DNA of 64,000 bases from Edaphobacter bradus. GTDB lineage: Bacteria > Acidobacteriota > Terriglobia > Terriglobales > Acidobacteriaceae. Positions within the stretch are counted from its first letter, which is position 1, and the number at the start of each line of letters is the position of its first letter. The DNA is taken from positions 1,394,509 through 1,458,508 of the forward strand of contig NZ_JAGSYF010000001.1 in the NCBI RefSeq assembly GCF_025685645.1. Direction: 5' to 3'. Position numbers and translations under genes: made by a program. The notes beneath the pieces are model-generated. The model was not told the DNA's origin. It was given only the letters and a program-made list of their open reading frames with translations, and searched no databases. Of the stretch, positions 1 to 8,187 are shown one piece after another.

Positions 1-88
1 AAAAACGATATCCATCCTTTGTCCCTCGATCCCGAAACGTTAGTCTATACAAAGAGATGCCCAATGCGTTTCCCGCGCACCACGACGA

Positions 89-886
89 ATGAAACATAAA
101 GCGAAACTCGGACAGAATTTTCTGGTCGATGAGGCCGCGCGTCACGCCATCGTGGCAGCGCTCGGAGACATCAGCCAGCGGACGGTGATCGAGATCGGCC
201 CCGGGCGCGGAGCCATCACCGAAATCCTCGCCTCACGCTGCAAACGGCTGATCGCGCTCGAACTTGACCGCGAACTGGCCCCCGAGCTTGCTCACCGCTT
301 TCGCGACCAACCCAATGTCGAGATCGTAGAGATCGACGTGCTGAAATCCGACCTCGCATCTCTCGCCCCTCAAGACGAAACAGCGGACGTCATCGGCAAC
401 CTGCCGTACTACATCACATCCGACATCCTGCTCCACCTCTACGCCGCTGCCGCGCAAGTCAAGCTGGCGCGAGCCGTCGTCATGATGCAACGCGAAGTCG
501 CGGAGCGAGTCTCCGCCTCTCCCGGCAGGCGAGAGTATGGACTTCTCTCTGCGACCACGCAGATGTATGCGCGAGTCGAGAATCTATTTACCCTTCCACC
601 CTCGGCCTTCTCACCGCCTCCCGAGGTCCACTCAACTGTGCTCCGGCTGGAGTTCGCACCACGATTTCACGAACTGCGCGTCGACGCAGCAGGATTCGAC
701 GCCTTCCTCAAACAGATATTCGCGCAGAAACGCAAGACGCTGCACAACAACCTTCGGGCCGCAGGCTACTCCACTGCGCAGCTGACCCATTGGCCCACCG
801 GCATATCGCAGCAGGCGCGGGCCGAATCCCTCACACTGGAAGCAATGGCAGAGCTCTATCGCGCGCTGAGCAAGCACGCTCTCTAA
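89..886 (+). CDS. rsmA: 16S rRNA (adenine1518/1519-N6)-dimethyltransferase
   Basis: RsmA/KsgA uses S-adenosylmethionine to dimethylate two adjacent adenines in the 3'-terminal hairpin of 16S rRNA during late 30S assembly. The 265-aa product has the family-typical start LGQNFL (residues 7-12), the SAM-binding loop EIGPGRG (35-41) and the catalytic motif NLPYY (104-108), and its length is normal. No clear Shine-Dalgarno precedes the ATG. The gene ends convergently with the FecR-domain gene, sharing 4 bases. Confidence 0.96.
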   Translation: MKHKAKLGQNFLVDEAARHAIVAALGDISQRTVIEIGPGRGAITEILASRCKRLIALELDRELAPELAHRFRDQPNVEIVEIDVLKSDLASLAPQDETADVIGNLPYYITSDILLHLYAAAAQVKLARAVVMMQREVAERVSASPGRREYGLLSATTQMYARVENLFTLPPSAFSPPPEVHSTVLRLEFAPRFHELRVDAAGFDAFLKQIFAQKRKTLHNNLRAAGYSTAQLTHWPTGISQQARAESLTLEAMAELYRALSKHAL

Positions 887-2496
887 CGGCTTCGCCCAGA
901 ACCCGCCGCCCCCGAATGCCCTCCAGACGGAGCGGAAGGTCCCGCCGGCGAATGGGACATCGGCGGCGCAGAATAGTGCGGCTGTAACATCGGCGGCGCA
1001 TAGTACGGCTGTGGCATCGCGTAAGAGGGGTGAGGCATTGGAGCCTGAGCGCCATGTATCTCCACAGCCGGGATATGGCCCACAATCGGAGCTGGTCGTA
1101 AAGACTGAGCGGCCGGTCCGGAGCGGAACGACGAATACGGCTGCCTCTGCACTGGCATGTTCGGCACTGTCTGACGCTGCCCAGTGACACTTGGCCCAGT
1201 CACAATTACCGATCCTGGATGGCTAGTGCGGTCAACCGGGAAATCCCGCCGCAAGGCTGCTCCCGTGTTGCCACTCTGAAATGCTTCGCTGCCGCCGACC
1301 GGATGCAATGGAGTCGCGATCTGCCCGGCAATTGTCCGCGTCTCCTCCGGCGCATGCAAAGGCCTCGTAGGCTTGGTCAGCCGTCCAACACTCACAATCG
1401 GATGCACGCCCTGCGGGCCACGCACCGGCACGGTCGGGGGGCGATATCCCAACGGAGGCCGGCCTATATTAATCACGGATACTCCGCCAAAGCCCCATCC
1501 ACCGAAGCCGCAACCGATTCCCGGCGCCCAGCCCCAGCCAAAACCGCCCCAGTACGACCAGTTTCCGCAGCGGTATGGCGTCCATCCCCACGGATATCCC
1601 GACGCCCATAAATACCCCAGGCCTGAAGACCACACCCAGCTCCCGTAGCCATAAGGATCGAACCCTGAATCCAGCCCTGCCGTCGGCTGCCACACCAGCC
1701 CCTGCCCCGGCACGTCATACCACGTCCCATACGTGTCAAGGTCGGACCAGCCATAGCCCTGGTTCCCGGCAAATCCGTCACGAGCGCTGGTGCGGGCCGC
1801 TGCCTGATCGGCCGCCGCCTGGTCCCGGTCTGCGTTCCACGTGTCCCACGAGTCCTCCGCGATCTGCTGTATCAAGAGGAATCTGTTCGGCGACGATGAA
1901 TCATCGATCACACTTTGCCCAGCCTGCACATCCGTGCGATACCCCCCAGTTCGCATGTCGACCCGCTCGACATGGACCGCCCCTGAAAACACCGCAATCA
2001 GTGCTGGAGGCTGATCCAGATTTACGCGAACCGTCGCATCCACCAGAGGAGTAATCACGTCTCCGCCCGCAGCCAGCCTGTACTCAACCGTCGAAGAGGC
2101 ACGCAACTCCGCATACACCAGGCCTCCGACCACGCTCATATGCGTCTGAAAATTACCACCCTCATCAACCTTCAGCGTATCCAGACTTAGCGTCGAATAC
2201 GGAGTAAGCCGCACCACGCTGCCGTCCTCAAACTCCACCTCGGCCTGCCCATTTTCCTCGGTGCGGATGCGCTGTCCCTGGGACAGGGGCATATTCAACT
2301 GTGCCTTATAGCTGCCCCCGGTGCGGACGAGATCCACCTTGACACTGCCCTGAACATAGCTAAGCCGAGCAGTGCGGTGAGCACCTTCGGCTTCCGCCCA
2401 CAGCAAAGTTGACGCCCCCGCTAATACCAGCGCAATCAGCACTCGCCGGATTCCCCACCCAGGAACTCCGGAACGCAACCAAGGATGGCCCTTCAT
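883..2496 (-). CDS. Exported FecR-domain protein with Gly/Tyr/Trp- and Pro-rich tail
   Basis: The 537-aa protein begins with a hydrophobic export signal (about residues 17-34). A FecR-type beta domain follows (about 45-200: a stretch beginning SYVQGSVKV, then EFEDGSVVRLTPYSTL and a GGDVITPLVDATVRV region). After that comes a repetitive aromatic segment rich in Gly, Trp and Tyr (about 245-340) and a Pro/Gln-rich low-complexity tail. Such proteins are common in Acidobacteriota and are probably surface or periplasmic, but their role is unknown. This one lacks the N-terminal anti-sigma helix of true FecR and has no sigma factor beside it, so signalling is not supported. The start is backed by GGAG 7 nt upstream. 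Confidence 0.8.
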   Translation of the reverse strand: MKGHPWLRSGVPGWGIRRVLIALVLAGASTLLWAEAEGAHRTARLSYVQGSVKVDLVRTGGSYKAQLNMPLSQGQRIRTEENGQAEVEFEDGSVVRLTPYSTLSLDTLKVDEGGNFQTHMSVVGGLVYAELRASSTVEYRLAAGGDVITPLVDATVRVNLDQPPALIAVFSGAVHVERVDMRTGGYRTDVQAGQSVIDDSSSPNRFLLIQQIAEDSWDTWNADRDQAAADQAAARTSARDGFAGNQGYGWSDLDTYGTWYDVPGQGLVWQPTAGLDSGFDPYGYGSWVWSSGLGYLWASGYPWGWTPYRCGNWSYWGGFGWGWAPGIGCGFGGWGFGGVSVINIGRPPLGYRPPTVPVRGPQGVHPIVSVGRLTKPTRPLHAPEETRTIAGQIATPLHPVGGSEAFQSGNTGAALRRDFPVDRTSHPGSVIVTGPSVTGQRQTVPNMPVQRQPYSSFRSGPAAQSLRPAPIVGHIPAVEIHGAQAPMPHPSYAMPQPYYAPPMLQPHYSAPPMSHSPAGPSAPSGGHSGAAGSGRSR

Positions 2497-2563
2497 AAAG
2501 GACTCCGTACTACATGCAACACTTGATGATTAGACGCGAGTCGCGCTCAGAGGTTCCCTGGCG

Positions 2564-3289
2564 CTACTTGCTATTGTTCGCCAGCTCCAGCAGTTTTTCA
2601 GCCCGTATTCGCACTCTCTGGAGCACGGAGTCATCGCTGGCCAGCGACGTCAGCGTGTCCGAGATCGTCCCCAACTCCAGTGCGCGTTTCTGCTCCACCT
2701 CGTGCGTGAGGGTCTCCATCTCGGCATCCAACCCCAGGCGGTCATAGCGGTGTAGAAATTCCAGACGCCGGCCCGTGTCCATCGTGAAGGCGATGGCCTC
2801 AAACATATCCGTCAACACCATAACGCCTTTGTTCTCTGAGAAGTTATAGGTGCAGGCTCCGCGCCCATCGGGCCCGGAGTAGCTCAGCGTCTTGTTGCCT
2901 GTATCGGCAATGTTTTTTGCCTTCGACGCGCAGGTCATGTTGAAGTGGTTGAGCGAACGGGCCGTCTTGAAGATCATCGCTACCGTCGGCGCACTTAGCG
3001 TGATGGGGCGATCAATGGGCTTCCCTGCCGTATGTTGTGACACAGTTTGAGTTCCAGCAACCGGAGCCTCCTGGGCCTGATACCGTCCGCTGCCATCCTC
3101 ATGGACTAGAAGAGTGAAGTGAGGAACCGACAACCCTACTCGATCGAAGTTGAAGCTTACCTCCGGCAGGGTCGAAGCTGATAGATCGTTCGATGTCGTA
3201 CCAGACTGTCCCGCGAAGGCATGCCCGGAACCTGCCGCCAGAACGACTCCCAACACTACTCGCGGCAACGCATTCCTCATCACATTCAT
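2564..3289 (-). CDS. Exported protein of unknown function, coupled to ruvC
   Basis: The 241-aa product has a clear Sec signal peptide ending at AFA (about residue 27). A soluble part follows with two or three Cys (near FNMTCASK and GACTYNF) that could form a disulfide in the periplasm. I do not recognise a domain. Its ATG overlaps the ruvC stop codon in an ATGA arrangement, so the two are almost certainly translated from one message. The function is unrelated to RuvC as far as can be seen. Confidence 0.75.
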   Translation of the reverse strand: MNVMRNALPRVVLGVVLAAGSGHAFAGQSGTTSNDLSASTLPEVSFNFDRVGLSVPHFTLLVHEDGSGRYQAQEAPVAGTQTVSQHTAGKPIDRPITLSAPTVAMIFKTARSLNHFNMTCASKAKNIADTGNKTLSYSGPDGRGACTYNFSENKGVMVLTDMFEAIAFTMDTGRRLEFLHRYDRLGLDAEMETLTHEVEQKRALELGTISDTLTSLASDDSVLQRVRIRAEKLLELANNSK

Positions 3290-3795
3290 CGGCGGACCCC
3301 TTGCGCCTCAAGCGTCTGCGCCGTATGGATATGGCAGATGGCAATCGCCAATGCATCCGCTGCGTCAGGCGATTCGGGGGCGCGATCCAGTTCCAGCAGC
3401 CGGGTCACCATAAACTGCACCTGCTCCTTCGCCGCCAGGCCGTAGCCGACGACGGAGCTCTTGATCGAGAGCGGAGCGTACTCGGCAACCGGCAGACCGC
3501 AGCTCGCAGCCGCCAGCATGGCCACACCGCGCACCTGCCCCAACTTCAGGGCCGACTTCGCATTGGCCGAAAAGAAGACCTCTTCAATCGCCACAACATC
3601 GGGCTGATGCAACGCAAGCAGCGCAGTCAGCTCCGCGTACACCTGGGCCAGCCGGTGCGGCGTCTTCTCTTTCTTGCTAAGCCGAATCGTCCCGGCAGCA
3701 ATATGAGCGAGACGGGGCATCCGCGAGCGGTCGTCGAGTTCGACCACACCATAGCCGGTGAACTCCGTGCCGCAATCGATTCCGAAGACACGCAT
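3286..3795 (-). CDS. ruvC: Crossover junction endodeoxyribonuclease RuvC
   Basis: RuvC is the dimeric Holliday-junction resolvase that cuts symmetrically with RuvAB. The 169-aa protein has the RNase H-like fold signature GIDCGTEFTGYG with catalytic D7, then E71 in VAIEEVFF, and the C-terminal acidic pair D144/D147 in SPDAADALA. Length is normal. No ruvA or ruvB is adjacent; the downstream partner is an unrelated exported protein overlapping by 4 bases. Confidence 0.96.
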   Translation of the reverse strand: MRVFGIDCGTEFTGYGVVELDDRSRMPRLAHIAAGTIRLSKKEKTPHRLAQVYAELTALLALHQPDVVAIEEVFFSANAKSALKLGQVRGVAMLAAASCGLPVAEYAPLSIKSSVVGYGLAAKEQVQFMVTRLLELDRAPESPDAADALAIAICHIHTAQTLEAQGVRR

Positions 3796-3848
3796 GGGCG
3801 AAGTTTACTGCATCTGCGGCTGCAAGCCGCTGACAAGCTTGAGTCCCG

Positions 3849-4619
3849 CTATCGCGAGATTCCCTCGACTGGCGAGCTCGCCGTCGCATACAGCTTCTTT
3901 GGCATCCGGCCTGCCAGATATGCTTGCCGCCCGGCCAGCACCGCATGCTGCATCGCCTCAGCCATCAGCAGCGGGTCCTGCGCCTGAGCGATCGCCGTAT
4001 TCATCAGCACCGCGTCGAACCCAAGCTCCATCGCCACCGAAGCGTCTGAGGCCGTTCCCACCCCTGCGTCGACAATCAGAGGAACCTCCGTGATGAGTTC
4101 CCGCAGGATTCGCAGATTCGCCGTATTCTGCAGCCCCAGGCCACTGCCGATCGGCGCTCCAAGCGGCATGACGGCCGCAGCTCCAGCGTCGATGAGCCGC
4201 TTGGCAAATACAATATCGTCAGATGTATACGGGAGAACCGTAAAGCCTTCCTTTACCAAAACCCGTGTGGCCTCCAGCGTCGCCTGCACATCCGGATACA
4301 GCGTCTTCTGGTCGCCGATGACCTCAATCTTTACCCAGTCGGAAAGCCCGACCTCCCGCCCCAGCCTTGCCGCGCGAATCGCCTCCTCGGCGGTGTAGCA
4401 GCCCGCCGTATTCGGCAACAGGAAGTAGCGTTGCGGATCGATGTAGTCGAGCAGCGACTCGCTCGACCGGTCGAGGTTCACCCTCCTTACCGCGACAGTC
4501 ACCATCTCCGCGCCCGAGGCCTCAATCGCTGCCTGCGTCTCAGGTCCGTCCTTGTACTTTCCCGTGCCAACAATCAGCCGTGACTGAAAGGCCCTGCCCG
4601 CAATAACCAGAGGTGTCAT
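3849..4619 (-). CDS. thiG: Thiazole synthase ThiG
   Basis: ThiG forms the thiazole phosphate moiety of thiamine from 1-deoxy-D-xylulose 5-phosphate, dehydroglycine and ThiS thiocarboxylate. The 256-aa (beta-alpha)8 barrel shows the Schiff-base lysine K97 in DWVKIEVIG, the LIVGTGKY start and the C-terminal phosphate loop [10 protein letters not shown]. No thiS, thiH/thiO or thiE is adjacent, which is unusual. I find no TPP-riboswitch core upstream; instead there is a structured leader with a tiny ORF (4702-4855). Confidence 0.95.
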   Translation of the reverse strand: MTPLVIAGRAFQSRLIVGTGKYKDGPETQAAIEASGAEMVTVAVRRVNLDRSSESLLDYIDPQRYFLLPNTAGCYTAEEAIRAARLGREVGLSDWVKIEVIGDQKTLYPDVQATLEATRVLVKEGFTVLPYTSDDIVFAKRLIDAGAAAVMPLGAPIGSGLGLQNTANLRILRELITEVPLIVDAGVGTASDASVAMELGFDAVLMNTAIAQAQDPLLMAEAMQHAVLAGRQAYLAGRMPKKLYATASSPVEGISR

Positions 4620-4701
4620 GTCGTTATTCTAAAGCCGAAGACGCAGACGGCCCGCACTCCATGTGGAGCCACGGGCCGCATGCCGGTGAACTGTTGAGAT
4701 T

Positions 4702-4793
4702 GACCTGAGGCGTCCGTACTCGGAGGGCCTCGGCGTTGAGCTTCGAAGTTGAAGACCGCCAGGACTAGAGCAGGGACGCTCTAAGCCTCAGTC
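4702..4793 (-). promoter_or_regulatory. Structured leader upstream of thiG
   Basis: A closing stem pairs 4785-4793 (GACTGAGGC on the minus strand) with 4702-4711 (GCCTCAGGTC). It encloses a TAGAGC/GCTCTA hairpin (4766-4783), an imperfect hairpin around a CTTCGAAG palindrome (about 4732-4760) and a further GC-rich arm. A multi-branch fold just ahead of a biosynthetic gene suggests an RNA regulator. The conserved TPP-riboswitch segments (CTGAGA and ACCTGATCTGG) are not there, so no ligand can be proposed. Confidence 0.4.
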
Positions 4794-4834
4794 ACCTCAC
4801 GTGTATTGATGCAACTCTTACTGTCAGATTTCAT
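4781..4834 (-). CDS. Putative 17-aa leader peptide with extended Shine-Dalgarno
   Basis: ATG at 4834 opens a 17-codon frame (MKSDSKSCINTREVTEA, stop TAG at 4781-4783). The bases just upstream on the minus strand read GGAAAGGAGGGTGATCCAGC, complementary with one extra G to about 20 nt of the conserved 16S rRNA 3' end. The stop codon lies inside one arm of the leader hairpin, so ribosomes on this ORF would disturb the fold. This is seen in sequence only; expression is not shown. Confidence 0.4.
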   Translation of the reverse strand: MKSDSKSCINTREVTEA

Positions 4835-4966
4835 AGGCTGGATCACCCTCCTTTCCCGTGTACAGGCAGCTTACCGCCAGGAGCAGCCGCATGCAAGCGG
4901 CCCCTCGCACCCCGGCATCAAGGAGTACTCAGGCGAAATTCGAATAAATCATGGAACACTATTTTT

Positions 4967-4984
4967 AGTTAACCACGGTTAACT
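4967..4984. promoter_or_regulatory. 18-bp inverted repeat, possible operator
   Basis: AGTTAACC and GGTTAACT half sites meet around a 2-bp centre. This is typical of a dimeric repressor site and lies in an AT-rich stretch. No full gene follows on the plus strand and thiG lies the other way, so the regulated promoter is unclear. Confidence 0.4.
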
Positions 4985-5075
4985 TTGATGATATGCTGCT
5001 ATCAACGACTTAGATACGCAAACATACAAAACGCAACTTCGCTCAAACCCAAAAGGAGGCATCAGCATGCGACTA

Positions 5076-5351
5076 CTACTTGAGATAGGCGCGCACGAGA
5101 TCGATTAGGTCCTCGCCCAGTTCTGGGGTCAGCGGAGCGTGGCCATCCTGCAGCAGATGCAGCCGGACGTGGTCCTCGAGGACCTCCGCCATCAACCCAT
5201 TGATTCCACCACGCACCGCGGCTAGCAGCATCAGGACATCGGCACACTCGTGGTCTTCTGAGGCCAGTGCCCGCTCGACGCTGTCCATCTGACCGCGAAT
5301 CCGCTTGACTCGGTTGAGTAGCTTGATCTGTTCTCTTCTGGTATGGGACAT
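5076..5351 (-). CDS. CsoR/RcnR/FrmR-family metal-sensing transcriptional repressor
   Basis: The 91-aa all-helical DUF156-family repressor binds DNA as a tetramer and releases on metal (or formaldehyde) binding. Candidate ligands are H3 (MSHT start), C36 (DHEC), H61 and H65 (EDHVRLH). This H-C-H-H set matches the nickel/cobalt sensor RcnR, including the MSHT start, rather than the C-H-C of copper CsoR or the E64 of FrmR. The start has an excellent GGGAGGTG site. A G-tract operator-like sequence (5367-5390) overlaps its own promoter, implying autorepression and control of the divergent porin. Confidence 0.9.
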   Translation of the reverse strand: MSHTRREQIKLLNRVKRIRGQMDSVERALASEDHECADVLMLLAAVRGGINGLMAEVLEDHVRLHLLQDGHAPLTPELGEDLIDLVRAYLK

Positions 5352-5366
5352 CTCACCTCCCCGTAA

Positions 5367-5400
5367 ATACTATATGGGGGTATACTATATCGAGTGTCAA
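5367..5400. promoter_or_regulatory. Divergent promoter/operator of the CsoR-type gene and porin
   Basis: TTGACA (minus strand, 5395-5400) fits a -35 box. Between it and the start lies ATACTATATGGGGGTATACT, a TACT/AGTA-type repeat around a run of five G, which resembles operators known for RcnR/FrmR/CsoR proteins. The placement over the promoter fits repression. Confidence 0.6.
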
Positions 5401-5457
5401 CCCGTTGTGAAGATCGCAGAACCAATGCCTTCGCACACAGAAAGGAGGAGTCAGCCA

Positions 5458-7164
5458 ATGATTAACCGGATGTTGCACCTCAATCGCTCCAAACAACATA
5501 CTGCGAATCCACGTACCGGGATCATCCGCCGCTGGGTCGAAACTACCAATGAGCGTTGCCCGCTCGCCTGCGTCTGGTCCGCCCTGCCAGAGACCATCGA
5601 CGAACAAGACGACGACCCCGGATTAACTCGGCCTGCCTTCTCTCGCCCCCCGGGGAAGGCAGGCCGTTTGCGCTACGTTTACATTCTTCCAGCATCCTCG
5701 TTAACATTGCCCCGGACACTCAAAAATTCGTCGCAAGCTCTGGCAGCTCTTCTTCTTTTGACACTATCCCTCTTCGCACATGCACAGGAGATGGCGCTAG
5801 GCGCCGCCCACCCCAGCCCCCGGGTTAAGCTGCCCGATGCGCCGGTGCCGGCAGGGGACTCCTCGGCGACGGTCTTCCCTCACCCGGAGGGCGCTCCATG
5901 GCTCATCACCGGACAGGCAAACATCATCTTTCAGGCGCACGGCCCATTTCACTCACCATATGAAGGGCCAAACAGCCTGCTTAGCCGCGGCGAGTACAAG
6001 ACCTCATTGGTCGGCACGCTCTTTCTCGGGCTCCAGTTGCATAGGCATGCCCGCTACAACACCGACGCCATTTTGGATGTCGAATCCACAGGAGGCCGCG
6101 GCATCAGCGAGGCGCTGGGACTGGGTGGCTTCACTAACCTCGACGTCGTGCGCAACCCTAATCTGGGTTCCGCGCCCTACGTCGCCCGTGTTCAGTTACA
6201 CCAGACCATCGGCCTTTCAAGCAAGCTCGTGGACGTCAGCCGCACCCCATTCTCGCTCGCGACACAGGCCCCTGAGCGCCGGCTGGAGCTTCATGTCGGC
6301 AAGCTGGGCATGCCCGACTTCTTCGATCTCAACAGCATCGGCACCGACAGCCATCTCCAGTTCCTCAACTGGACCACCGACAACAATGGCGCATGGGACT
6401 ACGCTGCCGACACCCGTGGCTACACCTACGGAGCCATAGCCGAGTACATCGACAAAGGTTGGTCTGCCCGCTACGGCGTCGCGTTGATGCCAAAGGTCGC
6501 CAACGGAATCGATCTCGACTGGAACCTGCGGCGCGCCAGCGGCCAGAATGTGGAGTTCGAGTTGCGCCGCTCGCTCCTGGGAGGCCTCGTCAGCTCAGAC
6601 CGCAAGGGAGTCGTTCGAGCGCTCGGTTACGTGAACCACGCGCACATGGGACTCTACCGTGACGCAGTCAAGGCATATCTCTCGGGCGTCGGTACCCGGC
6701 CTGAGATCACTTCAGTGGAGAAGTTCGGTGCCGTCAAATATGGCTTCGGACTCAACGCAGAGCAGGAGCTCACCCAGGACCTGCGCGCCTTCCTCCGTTT
6801 CGGCTGGAACGAGGGGCAGCATGAGTCCTACGCATACACCGAGGTCGACCAGACGATCGAGTTCGGCGGCGACTACGCCGGCCGGCGCTGGTCCCGCCCC
6901 TACGACAAGCTGGGCCTCGCCTTCAGCTCGAACGCCATCAAGCGCGACCACCAGAACTACCTGCGCTACGGTGGACTGGGCTTTCTGCTCGGCGACGGCA
7001 AACTCAACTACGCGCGCGAAGACATCCTCGAGGGCTACTACAACCTGCGCGCATGGCGCGGGGTCTACTATGCCCTCGACATGCAGTTCATCAATCATCC
7101 CGGCTACAACAAGGACCGCGGCCCGGTGCTGGTCGAATCCGTCCGCATGCACGTCGATTTCTAG
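5458..7164 (+). CDS. OprB-like carbohydrate-selective porin
   Basis: The C-terminal 450 residues form an outer-membrane beta-barrel of the OprB type (alternating aromatic strands, final residue Phe as in barrel proteins). The best start is ATG 5458, preceded by AAAGGAGGAG. This puts about 85 Cys/Trp-containing residues (WVETTNERCPLACVW region) ahead of the signal peptide ALAALLLLTLSLFAHAQ (about 5740-5787). A secretion signal that deep is abnormal. Either the porin starts near TTG 5707, or bases 5458-5650 encode a separate small protein whose frame runs on. The frame stays open back to 5305, which is not itself a plausible start. Confidence 0.75.
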   Translation: MINRMLHLNRSKQHTANPRTGIIRRWVETTNERCPLACVWSALPETIDEQDDDPGLTRPAFSRPPGKAGRLRYVYILPASSLTLPRTLKNSSQALAALLLLTLSLFAHAQEMALGAAHPSPRVKLPDAPVPAGDSSATVFPHPEGAPWLITGQANIIFQAHGPFHSPYEGPNSLLSRGEYKTSLVGTLFLGLQLHRHARYNTDAILDVESTGGRGISEALGLGGFTNLDVVRNPNLGSAPYVARVQLHQTIGLSSKLVDVSRTPFSLATQAPERRLELHVGKLGMPDFFDLNSIGTDSHLQFLNWTTDNNGAWDYAADTRGYTYGAIAEYIDKGWSARYGVALMPKVANGIDLDWNLRRASGQNVEFELRRSLLGGLVSSDRKGVVRALGYVNHAHMGLYRDAVKAYLSGVGTRPEITSVEKFGAVKYGFGLNAEQELTQDLRAFLRFGWNEGQHESYAYTEVDQTIEFGGDYAGRRWSRPYDKLGLAFSSNAIKRDHQNYLRYGGLGFLLGDGKLNYAREDILEGYYNLRAWRGVYYALDMQFINHPGYNKDRGPVLVESVRMHVDF

Positions 7165-7185
7165 ATTGCGCCGTATACTTCAAGC

Positions 7186-8133
7186 GTGAACTCTCGCATC
7201 CTCTATGAGATTGCCGGGTTTCTTCTCGGCCTGCTCTTTGGCAGCTTTTTGAACGTCTGCATCTCCCGCCTGCCCTGGCACGAATCGATCATCCACCCGC
7301 GTTCGCGCTGCCCGGAGTGCGGAGCCGCCATCCGCTGGTACGACAACATTCCGCTTCTTAGCTGGCTTCTCCTGGGACGCCGCTGCCGCGACTGCCACCA
7401 GACCATTCCCCCGCGCTATCCGCTGGTCGAGCTTGCCGTCGGCATCTGGTTCGCCGTCCAGGCAGCACGCCTTCACACGCTGCTCAGCTTTTACTTCTGG
7501 AAACCCAGCGGCGTCGGAACGACGTCGGACGCAGTCTCTGGCATCATCGTCAACGTCGCCGTCACTATCCTTGGCTTCCTGCTCATCGGCCTCATCGTCA
7601 TGGACTGGCAGACGCAGTTGCTGCCGGATGCCTTTACGCTCACAGGAATCGCGGCCGGCCTGTTCCTCATCTGCACGCAGGCTATCTTCCTCGGCCCAAA
7701 TGAGGGCCAGGTCCTGCTGACCCGTCAGAGTATCCACCTCTCCAGCCCAGGAGGAGTCAGCGACCGCGGCAACGTCTTTCTCACCGGCCCTGAAGCCCTC
7801 ATCGGCGGACGCGTGCTCGCCGTCTGCTGTGCCGCGCTGCTGCTGCTCCTGGTGCGCTGGCTCTACCACGCGCTCCGCCGCCGCGAAGGCATGGGCCTGG
7901 GGGATGTGAAACTTTTTGCAATGATCGCGTCTCTCCTCGGCTTCTGGCCGGCAGTGCTGGCGTTGTTTGCCGGCGTGTTGACGGCGAGCGTCTACGGAGT
8001 CGTGCTCATGGTGCGCGGCAAGGCAGCGCTGGCAACGAAGCTCGCTTTCGGCAGCTTTCTCGCTGCTGGAGGCCTATTCGCCGCGCAGTTCGGGGACAGG
8101 ATCATCGAGTCCTACAGCGTGCTGATGCGATAG
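7186..8133 (+). CDS. pilD: Type IV prepilin peptidase / N-methyltransferase (A24 family)
   Basis: This inner-membrane aspartyl protease removes prepilin leader peptides and methylates the new N-terminus. The 315-aa protein has the N-terminal domain with Zn-binding CPEC (42-45) and CRDC (67-70). The catalytic aspartates lie in the MDWQTQLLPD region (140-148) and GMGLGDVKL (D240), with about eight membrane helices. The GTG start follows the porin by 21 bp. Residues 165-205 between helices are longer than usual. No pilin genes are nearby. Confidence 0.93.
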   Translation: MNSRILYEIAGFLLGLLFGSFLNVCISRLPWHESIIHPRSRCPECGAAIRWYDNIPLLSWLLLGRRCRDCHQTIPPRYPLVELAVGIWFAVQAARLHTLLSFYFWKPSGVGTTSDAVSGIIVNVAVTILGFLLIGLIVMDWQTQLLPDAFTLTGIAAGLFLICTQAIFLGPNEGQVLLTRQSIHLSSPGGVSDRGNVFLTGPEALIGGRVLAVCCAALLLLLVRWLYHALRRREGMGLGDVKLFAMIASLLGFWPAVLALFAGVLTASVYGVVLMVRGKAALATKLAFGSFLAAGGLFAAQFGDRIIESYSVLMR

Positions 8134-8153
8134 CACCGTAAGCGTCGGCTAAC

Positions 8154-8182
8154 TTGACACTTGTCAGTCACACTCTTAGAGT
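8154..8182 (+). promoter_or_regulatory. Promoter of the nuo operon
   Basis: TTGACA (8154-8159), a 17-bp spacer and TAGAGT (8177-8182) form a sigma-70-like promoter. Transcription would begin near 8188-8190, on top of the nuoA ATG. The -35 also lies in a TGACA-CT-TGTCA inverted repeat. Confidence 0.5.
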
Positions 8183-8187
8183 CGAAG

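Larger units (their letters stand above)
4620..5075. other. Intergenic region between thiG and the CsoR-type gene
   Basis: This 456-bp gap holds the thiG leader (stem-loops and a 17-codon ORF, minus strand) and an 18-bp inverted repeat at 4967-4984. A strong Shine-Dalgarno plus ATG on the plus strand opens only a 13-codon frame (5067-5108). No longer coding frame is convincing. Confidence 0.6.

Noticed and set aside
4838..4857. GGCTGGATCACC...TCCTTT as a 16S rRNA 3' end
   Set aside because: Only about 20 nt match and no rRNA precedes it; it is better read as the complement of a long Shine-Dalgarno on the minus strand.
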